A stretch of DNA of 41,369 bases. Source: Pseudomonas sp. ZH-FAD. GTDB lineage: Bacteria > Pseudomonadota > Gammaproteobacteria > Pseudomonadales > Pseudomonadaceae. A program made the position numbers and the translations under genes. The DNA is taken from NCBI RefSeq assembly GCF_002803095.1, contig NZ_PGLR01000049.1, forward strand, positions 1 through 41,369, in the 5' to 3' direction. This document shows positions 30,469 to 38,942 of the stretch, one piece after another; within the stretch, counting starts at the first letter, position 1, and every line of letters starts with the position of its first letter. Below the pieces are notes generated by a model. That model was not told the DNA's origin and searched no databases. It saw only the letters and a list, made by a program, of their open reading frames with translations.

Positions 30469-31437
30469 CTATGAACGCGGCGCGTAGGCGAACACGTCGG
30501 CGCGCATCTGGTGCGCGTCCATCCCCGCTTCGACCAGCGCATCGAGCGTGGCGTAGACCATCGCTGGCGAGCCGCTGGCATAGACGTGCAATGCCTTGAG
30601 ATCCGGGAAATCCTCGCGCACCGCTTCGTGCAGCAGGCCGCAACGACCCTGCCAGCCACACTGGTCGCTGACCACCTGATGCAGGTGCAGATTATCCAGC
30701 TGTTGCCACTCGGCCCAATGTGGCAGCTCGTAGAAATCCTCGGGCCGACGTGCGCCCCAGTACAGATGCACCGGATGGGCAAAACCCGCCGCGCGGCAGT
30801 GCTCGATCAGGCTGTGCATCTGGCCCATGCCAGTGCCGGCAGCGATCAGCACCAGCGGCCCATCGGGCAGGTCGGCGAGGTGGGTGTCACCGTAGGGCAT
30901 CTGCACGCGAGCCATGCCAGTGGTGCGCAGATGCTCCAGCAGGGCAATGCTGCTGTCTTCGCGGGCGAGGATATGCAGTTCCAGCTCGCGCCCGGCGTGT
31001 GGCGCCGAAGCCAGGGAGAACGCCGCCATCTCGCCATCCGGGCGCTGCAGCAGCAGGTACTGCCCGGCGTGATAGCGCGGCGCCTTGCCGGCCGGGGTGC
31101 GCAGACACACGCGGAACACATCGCCACCCACGGCCTGGCATTCGGTCACCTGGCAGTTCAGCTCGCGCACCGGCAACTCACCCGGCGCCAGCACGCCATC
31201 CCAATGCAGCACGCAGTCTTCCAGCGGCTCGGCCAGGCAAGTGAATAGCTCACCGTGATCCAGCTCGGCGCCGTTCTGCCGCACGCGCCCCTCCACCAGC
31301 AGCGCGGCGCAGATATGGCAGTTGCCATTGCGGCAGCTCTGCGGGCAGTCGTAGCCCAGGCGCCGGGCGCCATCGAGAATGCGTTCACCCGGCTGCAGCG
31401 CGAGGGTGACGCCGGAGGGTTGCAGGGTGACGTTCAT
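30469..31437 (-). CDS. 2Fe-2S ferredoxin-flavin reductase fusion (Fre-like), overlapping ubiD
   Basis: The 322-residue protein has an N-terminal plant-type 2Fe-2S domain. Its ligands are C35, C40 and C43 (QSCRNGNCHIC), with C67 as the likely fourth. A ferredoxin-NADP reductase-like module follows, with the NAD(P) motif LIAAGTGMGQMHSL and C-terminal YASGSPAMV. The flavin-binding RxF/Y-S motif is altered: the sequence is MAAFSLAS, so the usual Arg is Ala. Its ATG overlaps the ubiD stop codon (TGATG), implying coupled translation. E. coli has the flavin reductase gene fre directly after ubiD, so this is probably its functional counterpart with an added ferredoxin domain. CDP-deoxyglucoseen reductases have similar domains and are the other candidate name. 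Confidence 0.82.
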   Translation of the reverse strand: MNVTLQPSGVTLALQPGERILDGARRLGYDCPQSCRNGNCHICAALLVEGRVRQNGAELDHGELFTCLAEPLEDCVLHWDGVLAPGELPVRELNCQVTECQAVGGDVFRVCLRTPAGKAPRYHAGQYLLLQRPDGEMAAFSLASAPHAGRELELHILAREDSSIALLEHLRTTGMARVQMPYGDTHLADLPDGPLVLIAAGTGMGQMHSLIEHCRAAGFAHPVHLYWGARRPEDFYELPHWAEWQQLDNLHLHQVVSDQCGWQGRCGLLHEAVREDFPDLKALHVYASGSPAMVYATLDALVEAGMDAHQMRADVFAYAPRS

Positions 31438-32903
31438 CAATCGATTCCCAGCTCGCTCCACAGCGCGTCGACACGTGCCACCACGGCTGGATCCTTCTCG
31501 ATGGCGCGGCCCCATTCGCGGGTGGTCTCGCCCGGCCACTTGTGGGTGGCGTCCAGGCCCATCTTCGAACCCAGGCCAGAGATCGGCGAGGCGAAGTCGA
31601 GGTAGTCGATCGGTGTGTTGTCGATCATCACCGTGTCGCGCTTGGGGTCCATGCGCGTGGTAATCGCCCAGATCACGTCATTCCAGTCCCGTGCGTTGAT
31701 ATCGTCGTCGGTGACGATAACGAACTTGGTGTACATGAACTGTCGCAGGAACGACCAGACACCGAGCATTACGCGCTTGGCGTGGCCCGGGTACTGCTTC
31801 TTCATGGTCACCACCGCCATGCGGTAGGAACAGCCCTCCGGCGGCAGGTAGAAATCGGTGATCTCGGGGAACTGCTTCTGCAGGATCGGCACGAACACCT
31901 CGTTCAGCGCCACGCCGAGGATCGCCGGCTCATCTGGCGGCCGGCCGGTGTAGGTGCTGTGGTAGATCGGATCGCGGCGACGGGTGATGCGCTCGACGGT
32001 GAACACCGGGAAGGTGTCGACCTCGTTGTAGTAGCCGGTGTGATCGCCGTACGGGCCTTCCGGCGCGGTCTCGCCCGGATGGATCACGCCTTCGAGCACG
32101 ATCTCGGCACTGGCTGGCACCTGCAGTTCGCTGCCAACCGCCTTGATCAGCTCGGTGCGATGGCCGCGCAAGAGGCCGGCGAAAGCGTATTCGGAGAGGG
32201 TATCGGGCACTGGCGTCACGGCGCCGAGAATGGTCGCCGGATCCGCGCCAAGCGCGACACAAACCGGGTAAGGCTTGTCCGGGTGCTTCTGGCACCACTC
32301 CCGGTAATCCAGCGCGCCGCCACGGTGGCTGAGCCAGCGCATGATCACCTTGTTGCGGCCGATCACCTGCTGGCGGTAGATACCGAGGTTCTGTCGTTCC
32401 TTGTTCGGGCCTTTGGTGATGGTCAGGCCCCAGGTGATCAGCGGCGCCACGTCGCCCGGCCAGCAATGCTGGATCGGCAGTTTGCCCAGGTCGACGTCGT
32501 CGCCCTCCTCGATCACCTCATGACAAGGCGCGTCCTTGACCACCTTGGGCGCCATGCTGATGACCTTCTTGAAGATCGGCAGCTTGCTCCAGGCATCCTT
32601 GAGGCCCTTGGGCGGCTCAGGCTCCTTGAGAAAGGCCAGCAGCTTGCCGATCTCGCGCAACTCGGACACCTCTTCGGCGCCCATGCCCAGGGCCACTCGT
32701 TTGGGCGTGCCGAACAGGTTGCCGAGCACTGGCACATCGAAGCCTGTGGGCTTTTCGAACAGCAGCGCCGGGCCGCCCTTGCGCAGGGTGCGGTCGCAGA
32801 TTTCAGTCATTTCCAGAACGGGCGATACCGGGGTCTGGATGCGCTTGAGTTCGCCGCGCTTTTCCAGTTCACGGATGAAGTCGCGCAGGTCGCGATACTG
32901 CAT
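31437..32903 (-). CDS. ubiD: 4-hydroxy-3-polyprenylbenzoate decarboxylase UbiD
   Basis: The 488-residue prenylated-FMN decarboxylase of ubiquinone synthesis begins MQYRDLRDFIRELEKRGELK. Characteristic stretches are LPIQHCWPGDVAPLITWGL, APEGPYGDHTGYYNEVD with the catalytic Glu region, and FVIVTDDDINARDWNDVIWA. The ATG at 32903, with GAGG seven bases upstream, gives the family length. The frame extends 13 codons further without a ribosome site. It removes the carboxyl group from the prenylated 4-hydroxybenzoate ring in the cytoplasm, with cofactor made by UbiX (not in the window). Its stop overlaps the reductase gene. Confidence 0.95.
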   Translation of the reverse strand: MQYRDLRDFIRELEKRGELKRIQTPVSPVLEMTEICDRTLRKGGPALLFEKPTGFDVPVLGNLFGTPKRVALGMGAEEVSELREIGKLLAFLKEPEPPKGLKDAWSKLPIFKKVISMAPKVVKDAPCHEVIEEGDDVDLGKLPIQHCWPGDVAPLITWGLTITKGPNKERQNLGIYRQQVIGRNKVIMRWLSHRGGALDYREWCQKHPDKPYPVCVALGADPATILGAVTPVPDTLSEYAFAGLLRGHRTELIKAVGSELQVPASAEIVLEGVIHPGETAPEGPYGDHTGYYNEVDTFPVFTVERITRRRDPIYHSTYTGRPPDEPAILGVALNEVFVPILQKQFPEITDFYLPPEGCSYRMAVVTMKKQYPGHAKRVMLGVWSFLRQFMYTKFVIVTDDDINARDWNDVIWAITTRMDPKRDTVMIDNTPIDYLDFASPISGLGSKMGLDATHKWPGETTREWGRAIEKDPAVVARVDALWSELGID

Positions 32904-32960
32904 GCAGGAGCCTCGTGTCGGACAGGCAAGAGTCGGCCGCAAAGTTTAGCGCCGAAGTCG

Positions 32961-32983
32961 GGCTTTCAGAAGGCTTGAAAGCC
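32961..32983. repeat. Hairpin between ubiD and rho
   Basis: GGCTTTCA and TGAAAGCC are perfect eight-base arms around GAAGGCT, upstream of ubiD and downstream of rho. It may be a second part of the rho terminator or a control site for ubiD. Confidence 0.45.
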
Positions 32984-32993
32984 TCCAGATACG

Positions 32994-33019
32994 ACAAGGC
33001 CGGGTTTCCCCGGCCTTGT
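32994..33019 (-). terminator. Terminator after rho
   Basis: ACAAGGCCGGG and CCCGGCCTTGT form an eleven-pair stem with a four-base loop, 17 bases beyond the rho stop codon. The T-run on the minus strand is modest. Confidence 0.75.
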
Positions 33020-33035
33020 GGCAAGACGTGATGTC

Positions 33036-34295
33036 TTACTTGCGCTTCATCGACAGGAAGAACTCATCGTTCGTCTTGGTCGCTTTCAGCTTGTCGATGA
33101 GGAACTCGATGGCGGCAATTTCGTCCATCGGGTGCAGCAGCTTGCGCAGGATCCACATGCGCGACAGCTCTTCTTCACCGGTCAGCAGTTCTTCGCGGCG
33201 GGTGCCCGACTTGTTGATGTTGATCGCCGGGAACACGCGCTTCTCGGAAACACGGCGATCGAGGATCAACTCCATGTTGCCGGTGCCCTTGAATTCCTCG
33301 TAGATCACTTCGTCCATCTTCGAGCCGGTTTCCACCAGCGCGGTAGCGATGATGGTCAGCGAACCGCCTTCTTCGATATTACGCGCGGCGCCGAAGAAGC
33401 GCTTCGGCTTCTCCAGGGCGTGGGCGTCGACACCACCAGTGAGTACCTTGCCGGAGCTCGGGATCACGGTGTTGTAGGCACGCGCCAGACGGGTGATGGA
33501 GTCGAGCAGGATGACTACGTCCTTCTTGTGCTCGACCAGACGCTTGGCCTTCTCGATCACCATTTCGGCGACCTGCACGTGGCGGGTCGGCGGCTCGTCG
33601 AAGGTCGAGGCGACCACTTCGCCGCGCACGGTGCGCTGCATTTCGGTCACTTCTTCCGGACGCTCGTCGATCAGCAGAACGATCAGGTGGCACTCGGGGT
33701 TGTTGCGGGTGATGTTCGAGGCGATGTTCTGCAGCATGATGGTCTTGCCCGCTTTCGGCGGGGCGACGATCAGGCCGCGCTGGCCCTTGCCAATCGGCGC
33801 GCAGAGGTCGATCACACGGCCGGTGATGTCCTCGGTGGAGCCGTTACCGGCTTCCATGGTCAGGCGCTTGTTGGGGAACAGCGGCGTCAGGTTTTCGAAC
33901 AGGATCTTGTTCTTGGCGTTTTCCGGACGGTCGAAATTGATGCTGTCGACCTTGAGCAGGGCGAAGTAACGCTCGCCTTCCTTCGGCGGGCGGATCTTGC
34001 CGACGATGGTGTCACCGGTACGCAGGTTGAAACGGCGGATCTGGCTGGGCGAGACGTAGATGTCGTCAGGGCCGGCCAGGTAGGAAGAGTCGGCGCTGCG
34101 CAGGAAGCCGAAACCGTCCTGGAGGATCTCCAGCACGCCGTCACCGGAAATTTCCTCGCCGCTTTTGGCATGCTTTTTCAGCAAGGCGAAGATGATGTCC
34201 TGCTTGCGCGAACGAGCCATGTTTTCCAGGCCCATCTGTTCGGCCATGTCCAGCAGTTCGGCAATCGGCTTTTGCTTGAGTTCGGTCAGATTCAT
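33036..34295 (-). CDS. rho: Transcription termination factor Rho
   Basis: The 419-residue hexameric RNA helicase has an N-terminal helical part (MNLTELKQKPIAELLDMAEQ) and an RNA-binding fold with DGFGFLRSADSSYL. Its ATPase core has Walker A PPKAGKTIM, LIVLLIDERPEEVTEMQRTV and the Q-loop region DSITRLARAYNTV. It ends EFFLSMKRK, as in other Pseudomonas. Rho ends untranslated transcripts genome-wide. The ATG at 34295 lacks an obvious Shine-Dalgarno. The leader (about 34296-34480) presumably carries the promoter and autoregulatory signals, but I could not place them. trxA lies upstream in the same direction with its own terminator. Confidence 0.98.
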   Translation of the reverse strand: MNLTELKQKPIAELLDMAEQMGLENMARSRKQDIIFALLKKHAKSGEEISGDGVLEILQDGFGFLRSADSSYLAGPDDIYVSPSQIRRFNLRTGDTIVGKIRPPKEGERYFALLKVDSINFDRPENAKNKILFENLTPLFPNKRLTMEAGNGSTEDITGRVIDLCAPIGKGQRGLIVAPPKAGKTIMLQNIASNITRNNPECHLIVLLIDERPEEVTEMQRTVRGEVVASTFDEPPTRHVQVAEMVIEKAKRLVEHKKDVVILLDSITRLARAYNTVIPSSGKVLTGGVDAHALEKPKRFFGAARNIEEGGSLTIIATALVETGSKMDEVIYEEFKGTGNMELILDRRVSEKRVFPAININKSGTRREELLTGEEELSRMWILRKLLHPMDEIAAIEFLIDKLKATKTNDEFFLSMKRK

Positions 34296-34483
34296 AGGAA
34301 TGACGTGATCATCGAGAGGAGAAGAAAGCTGTTAGCTTGAGAGGCCGCGCCGCAGAGAAGGCGACAGGATCGCGAACGAGTTCGTATAGGAATGAATCGG
34401 CGACGGCGTGCAGAGAGCTGCATGGAGGATGCAGCGGGGTCGAATTTAACACCGTGAAAAAACAGCGTCTAGCCCCGAAAACG

Positions 34484-34507
34484 AAAAAACCCCGCGAATT
34501 ACGGGGC
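34484..34507 (-). terminator. Terminator after trxA
   Basis: On the minus strand CCCCG and CGGGG pair around a seven-base loop, and the stem is followed by TTTTTTCG. It lies about 110 bases past the trxA stop, beyond a REP pair, and separates trxA from rho. Confidence 0.75.
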
Positions 34508-34535
34508 CTCTTCCAGAGCGACTTGCCTCAGAGCG

Positions 34536-34602
34536 GTAGGGTGGGCTTCAGCCCACCAGCACGCCAACTGCAACCAGCTCGGTGGGCTAAAGCCCACCCT
34601 AC
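34536..34602. repeat. GTAG-headed palindrome pair
   Basis: GTAGGGTGGGCTTCAGCCC and its inverse ending GCCCACCCTAC, heads outward, are almost the same as the pair at 481-539 but with a different spacer. It lies between the trxA stop codon and its terminator, so it is transcribed. Confidence 0.8.
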
Positions 34603-34615
34603 TTCTTCAGCCCCC

Positions 34616-34942
34616 TCAGATGTTGCTGTCGAGGAAAGCAGCCAGCTGCGACTTGGACAGCGCGCCAACCTTGGTCGCTTCGACGTTGCCGTTCTTGAAC
34701 AGCATCAGGGTCGGGATACCACGCACGCCGTACTTCGGCGGGGTTTCCTGGTTCTCGTCGATGTTCAGTTTGCAGATCTTCAGCTTGCCTTGGTATTCCT
34801 TGGCGATCTCGTCGAGCACCGGTGCAATCATCTTGCACGGGCCGCACCACTCAGCCCAATAGTCGACCAGAACCGGACCTTCAGCCTGGATGACGTCCTG
34901 GTCGAAGCTGGCGTCGCTGACGTTGGTGATGAATTCGCTCAT
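34616..34942 (-). CDS. trxA: Thioredoxin 1
   Basis: The 108-residue thioredoxin begins MSEFITNVSDASFDQDVIQA, with active site W32-C33-G34-P35-C36 and the cis-proline region RGIPTLMLFKNG. It reduces protein disulfides and serves reductive enzymes in the cytoplasm. The ATG at 34942 has GGAG at good spacing. The frame runs 34 codons upstream without a site or family match. Its mRNA carries a REP pair before the terminator. Confidence 0.97.
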   Translation of the reverse strand: MSEFITNVSDASFDQDVIQAEGPVLVDYWAEWCGPCKMIAPVLDEIAKEYQGKLKICKLNIDENQETPPKYGVRGIPTLMLFKNGNVEATKVGALSKSQLAAFLDSNI

Positions 34943-35113
34943 GAGGAGTCTCCGTATATTCGGAAGCAAAAAATTGCCGGGAGGAATTTTTGACGTCGCT
35001 TGCGACGGCCCGATGGGCTGCTGCCAAGGATGACTGGCAACCAAAAAGTGGCGACATCATAGCCCGGCTTGCCTGACACCGAAAGGCACTGGCGATTGAG
35101 CCACTCAATAGTT

Positions 35114-35818
35114 TCAATCACCAAGCGTGATGAAGGCTATTCCAGTGCGCAGCGCCGCCGCGCGGATGTGCTGCTGCATGGCTTTCTGTGCTGGGCCGGC
35201 GGCATGCCGGGCCAGGGCCTTGAGGATCTTGCGATGCTCCTGCCAGGTTTCCTGCGCACGCTCCGGGCGGATGAACGGCAGCTTCTGACTTTCCAGGAAG
35301 ATCTCGGCGCTGGAGGTAACCAGAGCAAACATCGCCTGGTTGCCGCTGGCGGCGAGAATACGCTGGTGAAACTCGAAATCCAGCCGGTTGGCCTGCTCGA
35401 AATCGCCGGCACGCAGCTCGCGGCGCATCTGTTCGACGTTGTCTTCGAGAATGTCCAGCTCCTCGGCGGTCATCACCCCGGCCGCCAAACCACAGGCGAA
35501 GCCCTCCAGAGCAAAGCGCAACTGGAAGGTATCGGCCGCCGACACCTGCGCGGCGAAGGGCCAGGCGAAAGCACCGGCCGCCTCGGCCTTACTCGCCTCC
35601 TGCACGAACACACCCTTGCCGGCCTGTACGCTGACCAGGCCCAACGCGCTGAGCGACGACAACGCCTCGCGCAAGGAGGCCCGGCTGACACCAAGGCGCT
35701 CGGCCAGATCGCGCTGCGACGGCAGCGCGTCGCCGGGGCGATAGCCCTCGTCCTCGATCAGGCGGCGGATCGCCTGCAGGGCGTATTCGGGTACCGCGCG
35801 GGGAGCAGAAGCATTCAT
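35114..35818 (-). CDS. GntR/FadR-family regulator with FCD domain
   Basis: The 234-residue protein has an N-terminal winged helix (YALQAIRRLIEDEGYRPGDA, LPSQRDLAERLGVSRASLRE). Its C-terminal FCD ligand domain is helical and has the metal-binding pattern of Asp and His residues (RLDFEFHQRILAASGN and later EHRKILKALARHA). FadR-type regulators respond to small organic acids. It is divergent from the ABC-transporter/ureidoglycolate lyase operon and is its probable local regulator. A perfect palindrome lies in the shared upstream region. The ligand is unknown but could be a ureide or a carboxylate derived from it. Confidence 0.87.
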   Translation of the reverse strand: MNASAPRAVPEYALQAIRRLIEDEGYRPGDALPSQRDLAERLGVSRASLREALSSLSALGLVSVQAGKGVFVQEASKAEAAGAFAWPFAAQVSAADTFQLRFALEGFACGLAAGVMTAEELDILEDNVEQMRRELRAGDFEQANRLDFEFHQRILAASGNQAMFALVTSSAEIFLESQKLPFIRPERAQETWQEHRKILKALARHAAGPAQKAMQQHIRAAALRTGIAFITLGD

Positions 35819-35917
35819 GACTGTTCGGGCCGGTCAGTCCAGTGAAGTCGCCTTTGTACGGCCATAAGGCCGCCCCAGGCAAGCGACGCCCTCTTGTGGA
35901 ACAGCCCGTCACGCGAA

Positions 35918-35934
35918 TGCACCGAGATGGCTCA
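35918..35934 (+). promoter_or_regulatory. NtrC-like enhancer site
   Basis: TGCACCGAGATGGCTCA matches 12 of 17 positions of the classical NtrC site TGCACTAAAATGGTGCA, including TGCAC, TGG and the terminal CA. Its centre lies about 136 bases upstream of the start expected from the sigma-54 promoter at 36035, a normal enhancer distance. Confidence 0.5.
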
Positions 35935-35943
35935 GAAACACTT

Positions 35944-35959
35944 CTGACCAATTGGTCAG
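35944..35959. promoter_or_regulatory. Putative operator of the GntR regulator
   Basis: CTGACCAATTGGTCAG is a perfect 16-base palindrome. Additional half-sites GGTCAG (35832-35837) and CAGACC (35974-35979) flank it. FadR-type regulators bind short palindromes of the TGGT/ACCA kind. It lies between the NtrC-like site and the sigma-54 promoter, where a bound protein could block activation. Confidence 0.6.
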
Positions 35960-36034
35960 CTACGCCAACTGTTCAGACCAGTAAGACCTTGTTTCCACTC
36001 GCCAGAAACGATGAAAGCCCTTATTTCATTGAAC

Positions 36035-36051
36035 TTGGCACAGGCGATGCA
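36035..36051 (+). promoter_or_regulatory. Sigma-54 (-24/-12) promoter of the ABC transporter operon
   Basis: TTGGCACAGGCGATGCA has the invariant GG and GC separated by ten bases (36037-36038 and 36049-36050), and the -24 element TTGGCAC is perfect. Transcription would start near 36062, 44 bases before the binding-protein ATG. Confidence 0.75.
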
Positions 36052-36105
36052 CTGCACGAGCCAGGCAAAACGCTTCAGTTTTCGTTCATTCATCGGGAGT
36101 TCGAC

Positions 36106-36891
36106 ATGCGCAAATTTCACCGCACCCTGCTGGGTACCCTGTTCGCTGCCCTGGCCTTCGGCGCCAGCACCGCTCACGCCGATGCACTCGAAGACATCAG
36201 CAAGGCCGGTGTGCTGAAGGTCGCCGTGCCGCAGGATTTCCCGCCGTTCGGCTCGGTCGGCCCGGACATGAAACCGCGCGGCCTGGATATCGACACCGCG
36301 CAACTGCTGGCCGACAAGTTGGCGGTGAAACTGGAGCTGACCCCGGTCAACAGCACCAACCGCATCCCCTTCCTCACCACCGGCAAGGTCGATCTGGTGA
36401 TCTCCAGCCTCGGCAAGAACCCCGAGCGTGAAGCGGTGATCGACTTCTCCGCCGCCTACGCGCCTTTCTACCTCGGCGTGTTCGGCCCGGAGGACGCCGC
36501 CATCGCCAGCCTCGACGACCTGAACGGCAAGACCATCAGCGTCACCCGTGGCTCCATCGAGGACATCGAGCTGAGCAACGTCGCTCCGAAAGGCGCCACC
36601 ATCAAGCGCTTCGAGGACAACAACTCGACCATCGCCGCCTACCTCTCCGGCCAGGTCGAGCTGATCGCCAGCGGCAACGTGGTGATGGTGGCCATCTCCG
36701 AGCGCAACCCCAAGCGCGTACCGAGCATGAAGCTCAAGCTCAAGGATTCGCCGGTGTACGTCGGCGTGAACAAGAACCAGAGCGCGCTGCTGGACAAGGT
36801 CAACACCATCATCGCCGACGCCAAGGCCGACGGCAGCCTCGAGTCGCTCAGCCAGAAGTGGCTGAAGCAGCCGCTGCCGGCCGGCCTCTGA
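36106..36891 (+). CDS. Periplasmic binding protein of a polar amino-acid-type ABC transporter
   Basis: The 261-residue protein has signal peptide MRKFHRTLLGTLFAALAFG...HA followed by DALEDISKAGVLKVAVPQDF. Family 3 binding-protein traits are PRGLDIDTAQLLADKL, NRIPFLTTGKVDLVISSL and the C-terminal LESLSQKWLKQPLP. The ATG at 36106 follows CGGGAG; the upstream open frame has no family match. It captures the substrate in the periplasm for the two permeases and ATPase that follow. The adjacent ureidoglycolate lyase suggests a ureido acid (allantoate or ureidoglycolate) or another nitrogen compound rather than a plain amino acid. This is inference. Confidence 0.9.
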   Translation: MRKFHRTLLGTLFAALAFGASTAHADALEDISKAGVLKVAVPQDFPPFGSVGPDMKPRGLDIDTAQLLADKLAVKLELTPVNSTNRIPFLTTGKVDLVISSLGKNPEREAVIDFSAAYAPFYLGVFGPEDAAIASLDDLNGKTISVTRGSIEDIELSNVAPKGATIKRFEDNNSTIAAYLSGQVELIASGNVVMVAISERNPKRVPSMKLKLKDSPVYVGVNKNQSALLDKVNTIIADAKADGSLESLSQKWLKQPLPAGL

Positions 36892-36911
36892 GCCGCGCGG
36901 AGAGCTGAGCC

Positions 36912-37577
36912 ATGGCGTACCAGTTCGACTTCGCCGCCGTCCTGCAGCACAGCGACCTGCTGCTGCAGGGCGCGGCCTTTACCCTCGGCCTGACGGCGAT
37001 CGGCACCCTGCTGGGCGTCGGTCTCGGCATCGTCGGGGCGATACTGCGCGCCTGGCGCATCCGCCCGTTCGACCGGATATTCGGCGTCTACGTGGAGCTG
37101 ATCCGCAATACGCCGTTCATCGTTCAGCTGTTCTTCATCTTCTTCGGCCTGCCCTCGCTCGGCGTGCGCCTGAGCGAGTGGGAGGCCGCGGTGCTGGCCA
37201 TGGTGATCAACCTCGGCGCCTACTCCACGGAGATCATCCGCGCCGGCATCCAGGCCATCCCGCATGGCCAGCTCGAGGCCGCCAGCGCACTGGCCATGAG
37301 CCGCTTCGAGACCTTCCGTCATGTGGTGCTGCGCCCGGCGCTGGGCAAGGTGTGGCCGGCGCTGTCGAGCCAGATCATCATCGTCATGCTGGGCTCGGCG
37401 GTGTGCTCGCAGATCTCCACCGAGGAGCTGTCGTTCGCTGCCAACTTCATCCAGTCGCGTAACTTCCGTGCCTTCGAGACCTACCTGCTGACCACCGCGC
37501 TGTACCTGCTCATGGCCATCGGAATTCGCCAACTGCTGGCCTGGTTCGGCCGCCGCTTCATCATGGGAGAGCGCTGA
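36912..37577 (+). CDS. ABC transporter permease 1 (HisM/GlnP family)
   Basis: The 221-residue inner-membrane protein has about five membrane segments. The HisMQ-family sequence VYVELIRNTPFIVQLFFIFF and the EAA-like loop GQLEAASALAMSRFETFRHV contact the ATPase. The start at 36912 follows GAGAGCTGAGCC, 20 bases after the binding-protein stop. Its stop overlaps the next permease start (TGATG). Two permeases form the heterodimeric pore. Confidence 0.92.
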   Translation: MAYQFDFAAVLQHSDLLLQGAAFTLGLTAIGTLLGVGLGIVGAILRAWRIRPFDRIFGVYVELIRNTPFIVQLFFIFFGLPSLGVRLSEWEAAVLAMVINLGAYSTEIIRAGIQAIPHGQLEAASALAMSRFETFRHVVLRPALGKVWPALSSQIIIVMLGSAVCSQISTEELSFAANFIQSRNFRAFETYLLTTALYLLMAIGIRQLLAWFGRRFIMGER

Positions 37578-38224
37578 TGGACTTCACCCTCTGGGACATC
37601 CTGCGCAATCTGCTCACCGGCCTGCAGTGGACCCTGCTGCTGTCACTGGTGGCTTTCGTCTGCGGCGGTATCGCCGGCCTGCTGGTGTTGCTGGCGCGGC
37701 TGTCGCCACTGTCGGCGCCGCGCATCCTCGCCCGTGGCTATATCGAACTGTTCCAGGGCACGCCGCTGTTGATGCAGCTGTTTCTGGTGTTCTTCGGTAT
37801 CGCCCTGCTCGGCATCGACGTGTCGCCCTGGCTGGCTGCGGCCACTGCACTGACGCTGTTCACCAGCGCCTTTCTCGCCGAGATCTGGCGCGGCTGCGTC
37901 GAGGCCATCACCCGCGGCCAGTGGGAGGCCGCTGAAAGCCTGGCCATGAGCCGCCTGGAAACCCTGCGCCATGTCGTCCTGCCGCAGGCCCTGCGCATCG
38001 CCGTGGCGCCTACCGTCGGTTTCTCGGTACAGGTGGTCAAGGGCACCGCAGTGACCTCGATCATCGGTTTCACCGAGCTGACCAAGACCGGCAGCATGCT
38101 GGCCAACGCCACCTTCGAGCCCTTCATGGTCTACGGCTTCGTCGCCCTCGGTTACTTCCTGCTTTGCTACCCGCTCTCGCTCGCTGCATACCACCTGGAA
38201 AGGAGGCTGAATGTCACTGCTTAA
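37577..38224 (+). CDS. ABC transporter permease 2 (HisQ/GlnP family)
   Basis: The 215-residue inner-membrane protein is a paralogue of permease 1. It has YIELFQGTPLLMQLFLVFFG and the loop GQWEAAESLAMSRLETLRHV. It begins within the stop codon of permease 1 and overlaps the ATPase gene by 14 bases, so translation of the whole transporter is tightly coupled. Confidence 0.92.
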   Translation: MDFTLWDILRNLLTGLQWTLLLSLVAFVCGGIAGLLVLLARLSPLSAPRILARGYIELFQGTPLLMQLFLVFFGIALLGIDVSPWLAAATALTLFTSAFLAEIWRGCVEAITRGQWEAAESLAMSRLETLRHVVLPQALRIAVAPTVGFSVQVVKGTAVTSIIGFTELTKTGSMLANATFEPFMVYGFVALGYFLLCYPLSLAAYHLERRLNVTA

Positions 38225-38942
38225 CGTCACCGCCCTGCACAAGTATTACGGCGACAACCATGTGCTCAAGGGCATCGACCTCAAGGTCGAGGAAGGCGAA
38301 GTGGTCGCCATCATCGGCCGCAGCGGCTCGGGCAAGAGCACCTTCCTGCGCACCCTCAACGGCCTGGAGTCGATCAACGACGGCGTCATCGAAGTCGACG
38401 GCGAGTACATCGACGCCGCCCGGGCCGACCTGCGCAGCTTGCGGCAGAAAGTCGGCATGGTATTTCAGCAGTTCAACCTGTTCCCCCATCTGACCGTCGG
38501 CGAGAACGTGATGCTGGCGCCGCAGGTGGTGAAGAAGACCCCGCGCGCCGAAGCCGAGAAGATCGCCCGGCAGATGCTCGAACGGGTTGGCCTGGCGGAG
38601 AAGTTCGACGCCTATCCCGAGCGCCTGTCCGGCGGCCAGCAGCAGCGCGTAGCCATCGCCCGCGCCCTGGCCATGTCGCCCAAGGTGCTGCTGTGTGACG
38701 AGATCACCTCGGCGCTCGACCCGGAGCTGGTCAACGAGGTGCTGGCGGTGGTCAAGCAACTGGCCAGCGAGGGCATGACCCTGATCATGGTCACCCACGA
38801 GATGCGCTTCGCCCGCGAGGTGGGTAACAAGCTGGTGTTCATGCACCATGGCAAGGTGCATGAGATCGGCGATCCGAAAGCGCTGTTCGCCGCCCCGCAG
38901 ACCGAAGAGCTGCGCAATTTCATCGGCTCGGTGAACCTGTGA
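38211..38942 (+). CDS. ABC transporter ATPase (HisP/GlnQ family)
   Basis: The 243-residue ATPase has Walker A GRSGSGKST (36-44), Q-loop VFQQFNLFPHLT, signature LSGGQQQR, Walker B VLLCDEITSALDP and H-loop VTHEM. It powers uptake through the two permeases. A ribosome site, AAAGGAGG, lies inside the end of the permease 2 gene just before its ATG. The next gene starts at a GTG overlapping its stop. Confidence 0.95.
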   Translation: MSLLNVTALHKYYGDNHVLKGIDLKVEEGEVVAIIGRSGSGKSTFLRTLNGLESINDGVIEVDGEYIDAARADLRSLRQKVGMVFQQFNLFPHLTVGENVMLAPQVVKKTPRAEAEKIARQMLERVGLAEKFDAYPERLSGGQQQRVAIARALAMSPKVLLCDEITSALDPELVNEVLAVVKQLASEGMTLIMVTHEMRFAREVGNKLVFMHHGKVHEIGDPKALFAAPQTEELRNFIGSVNL

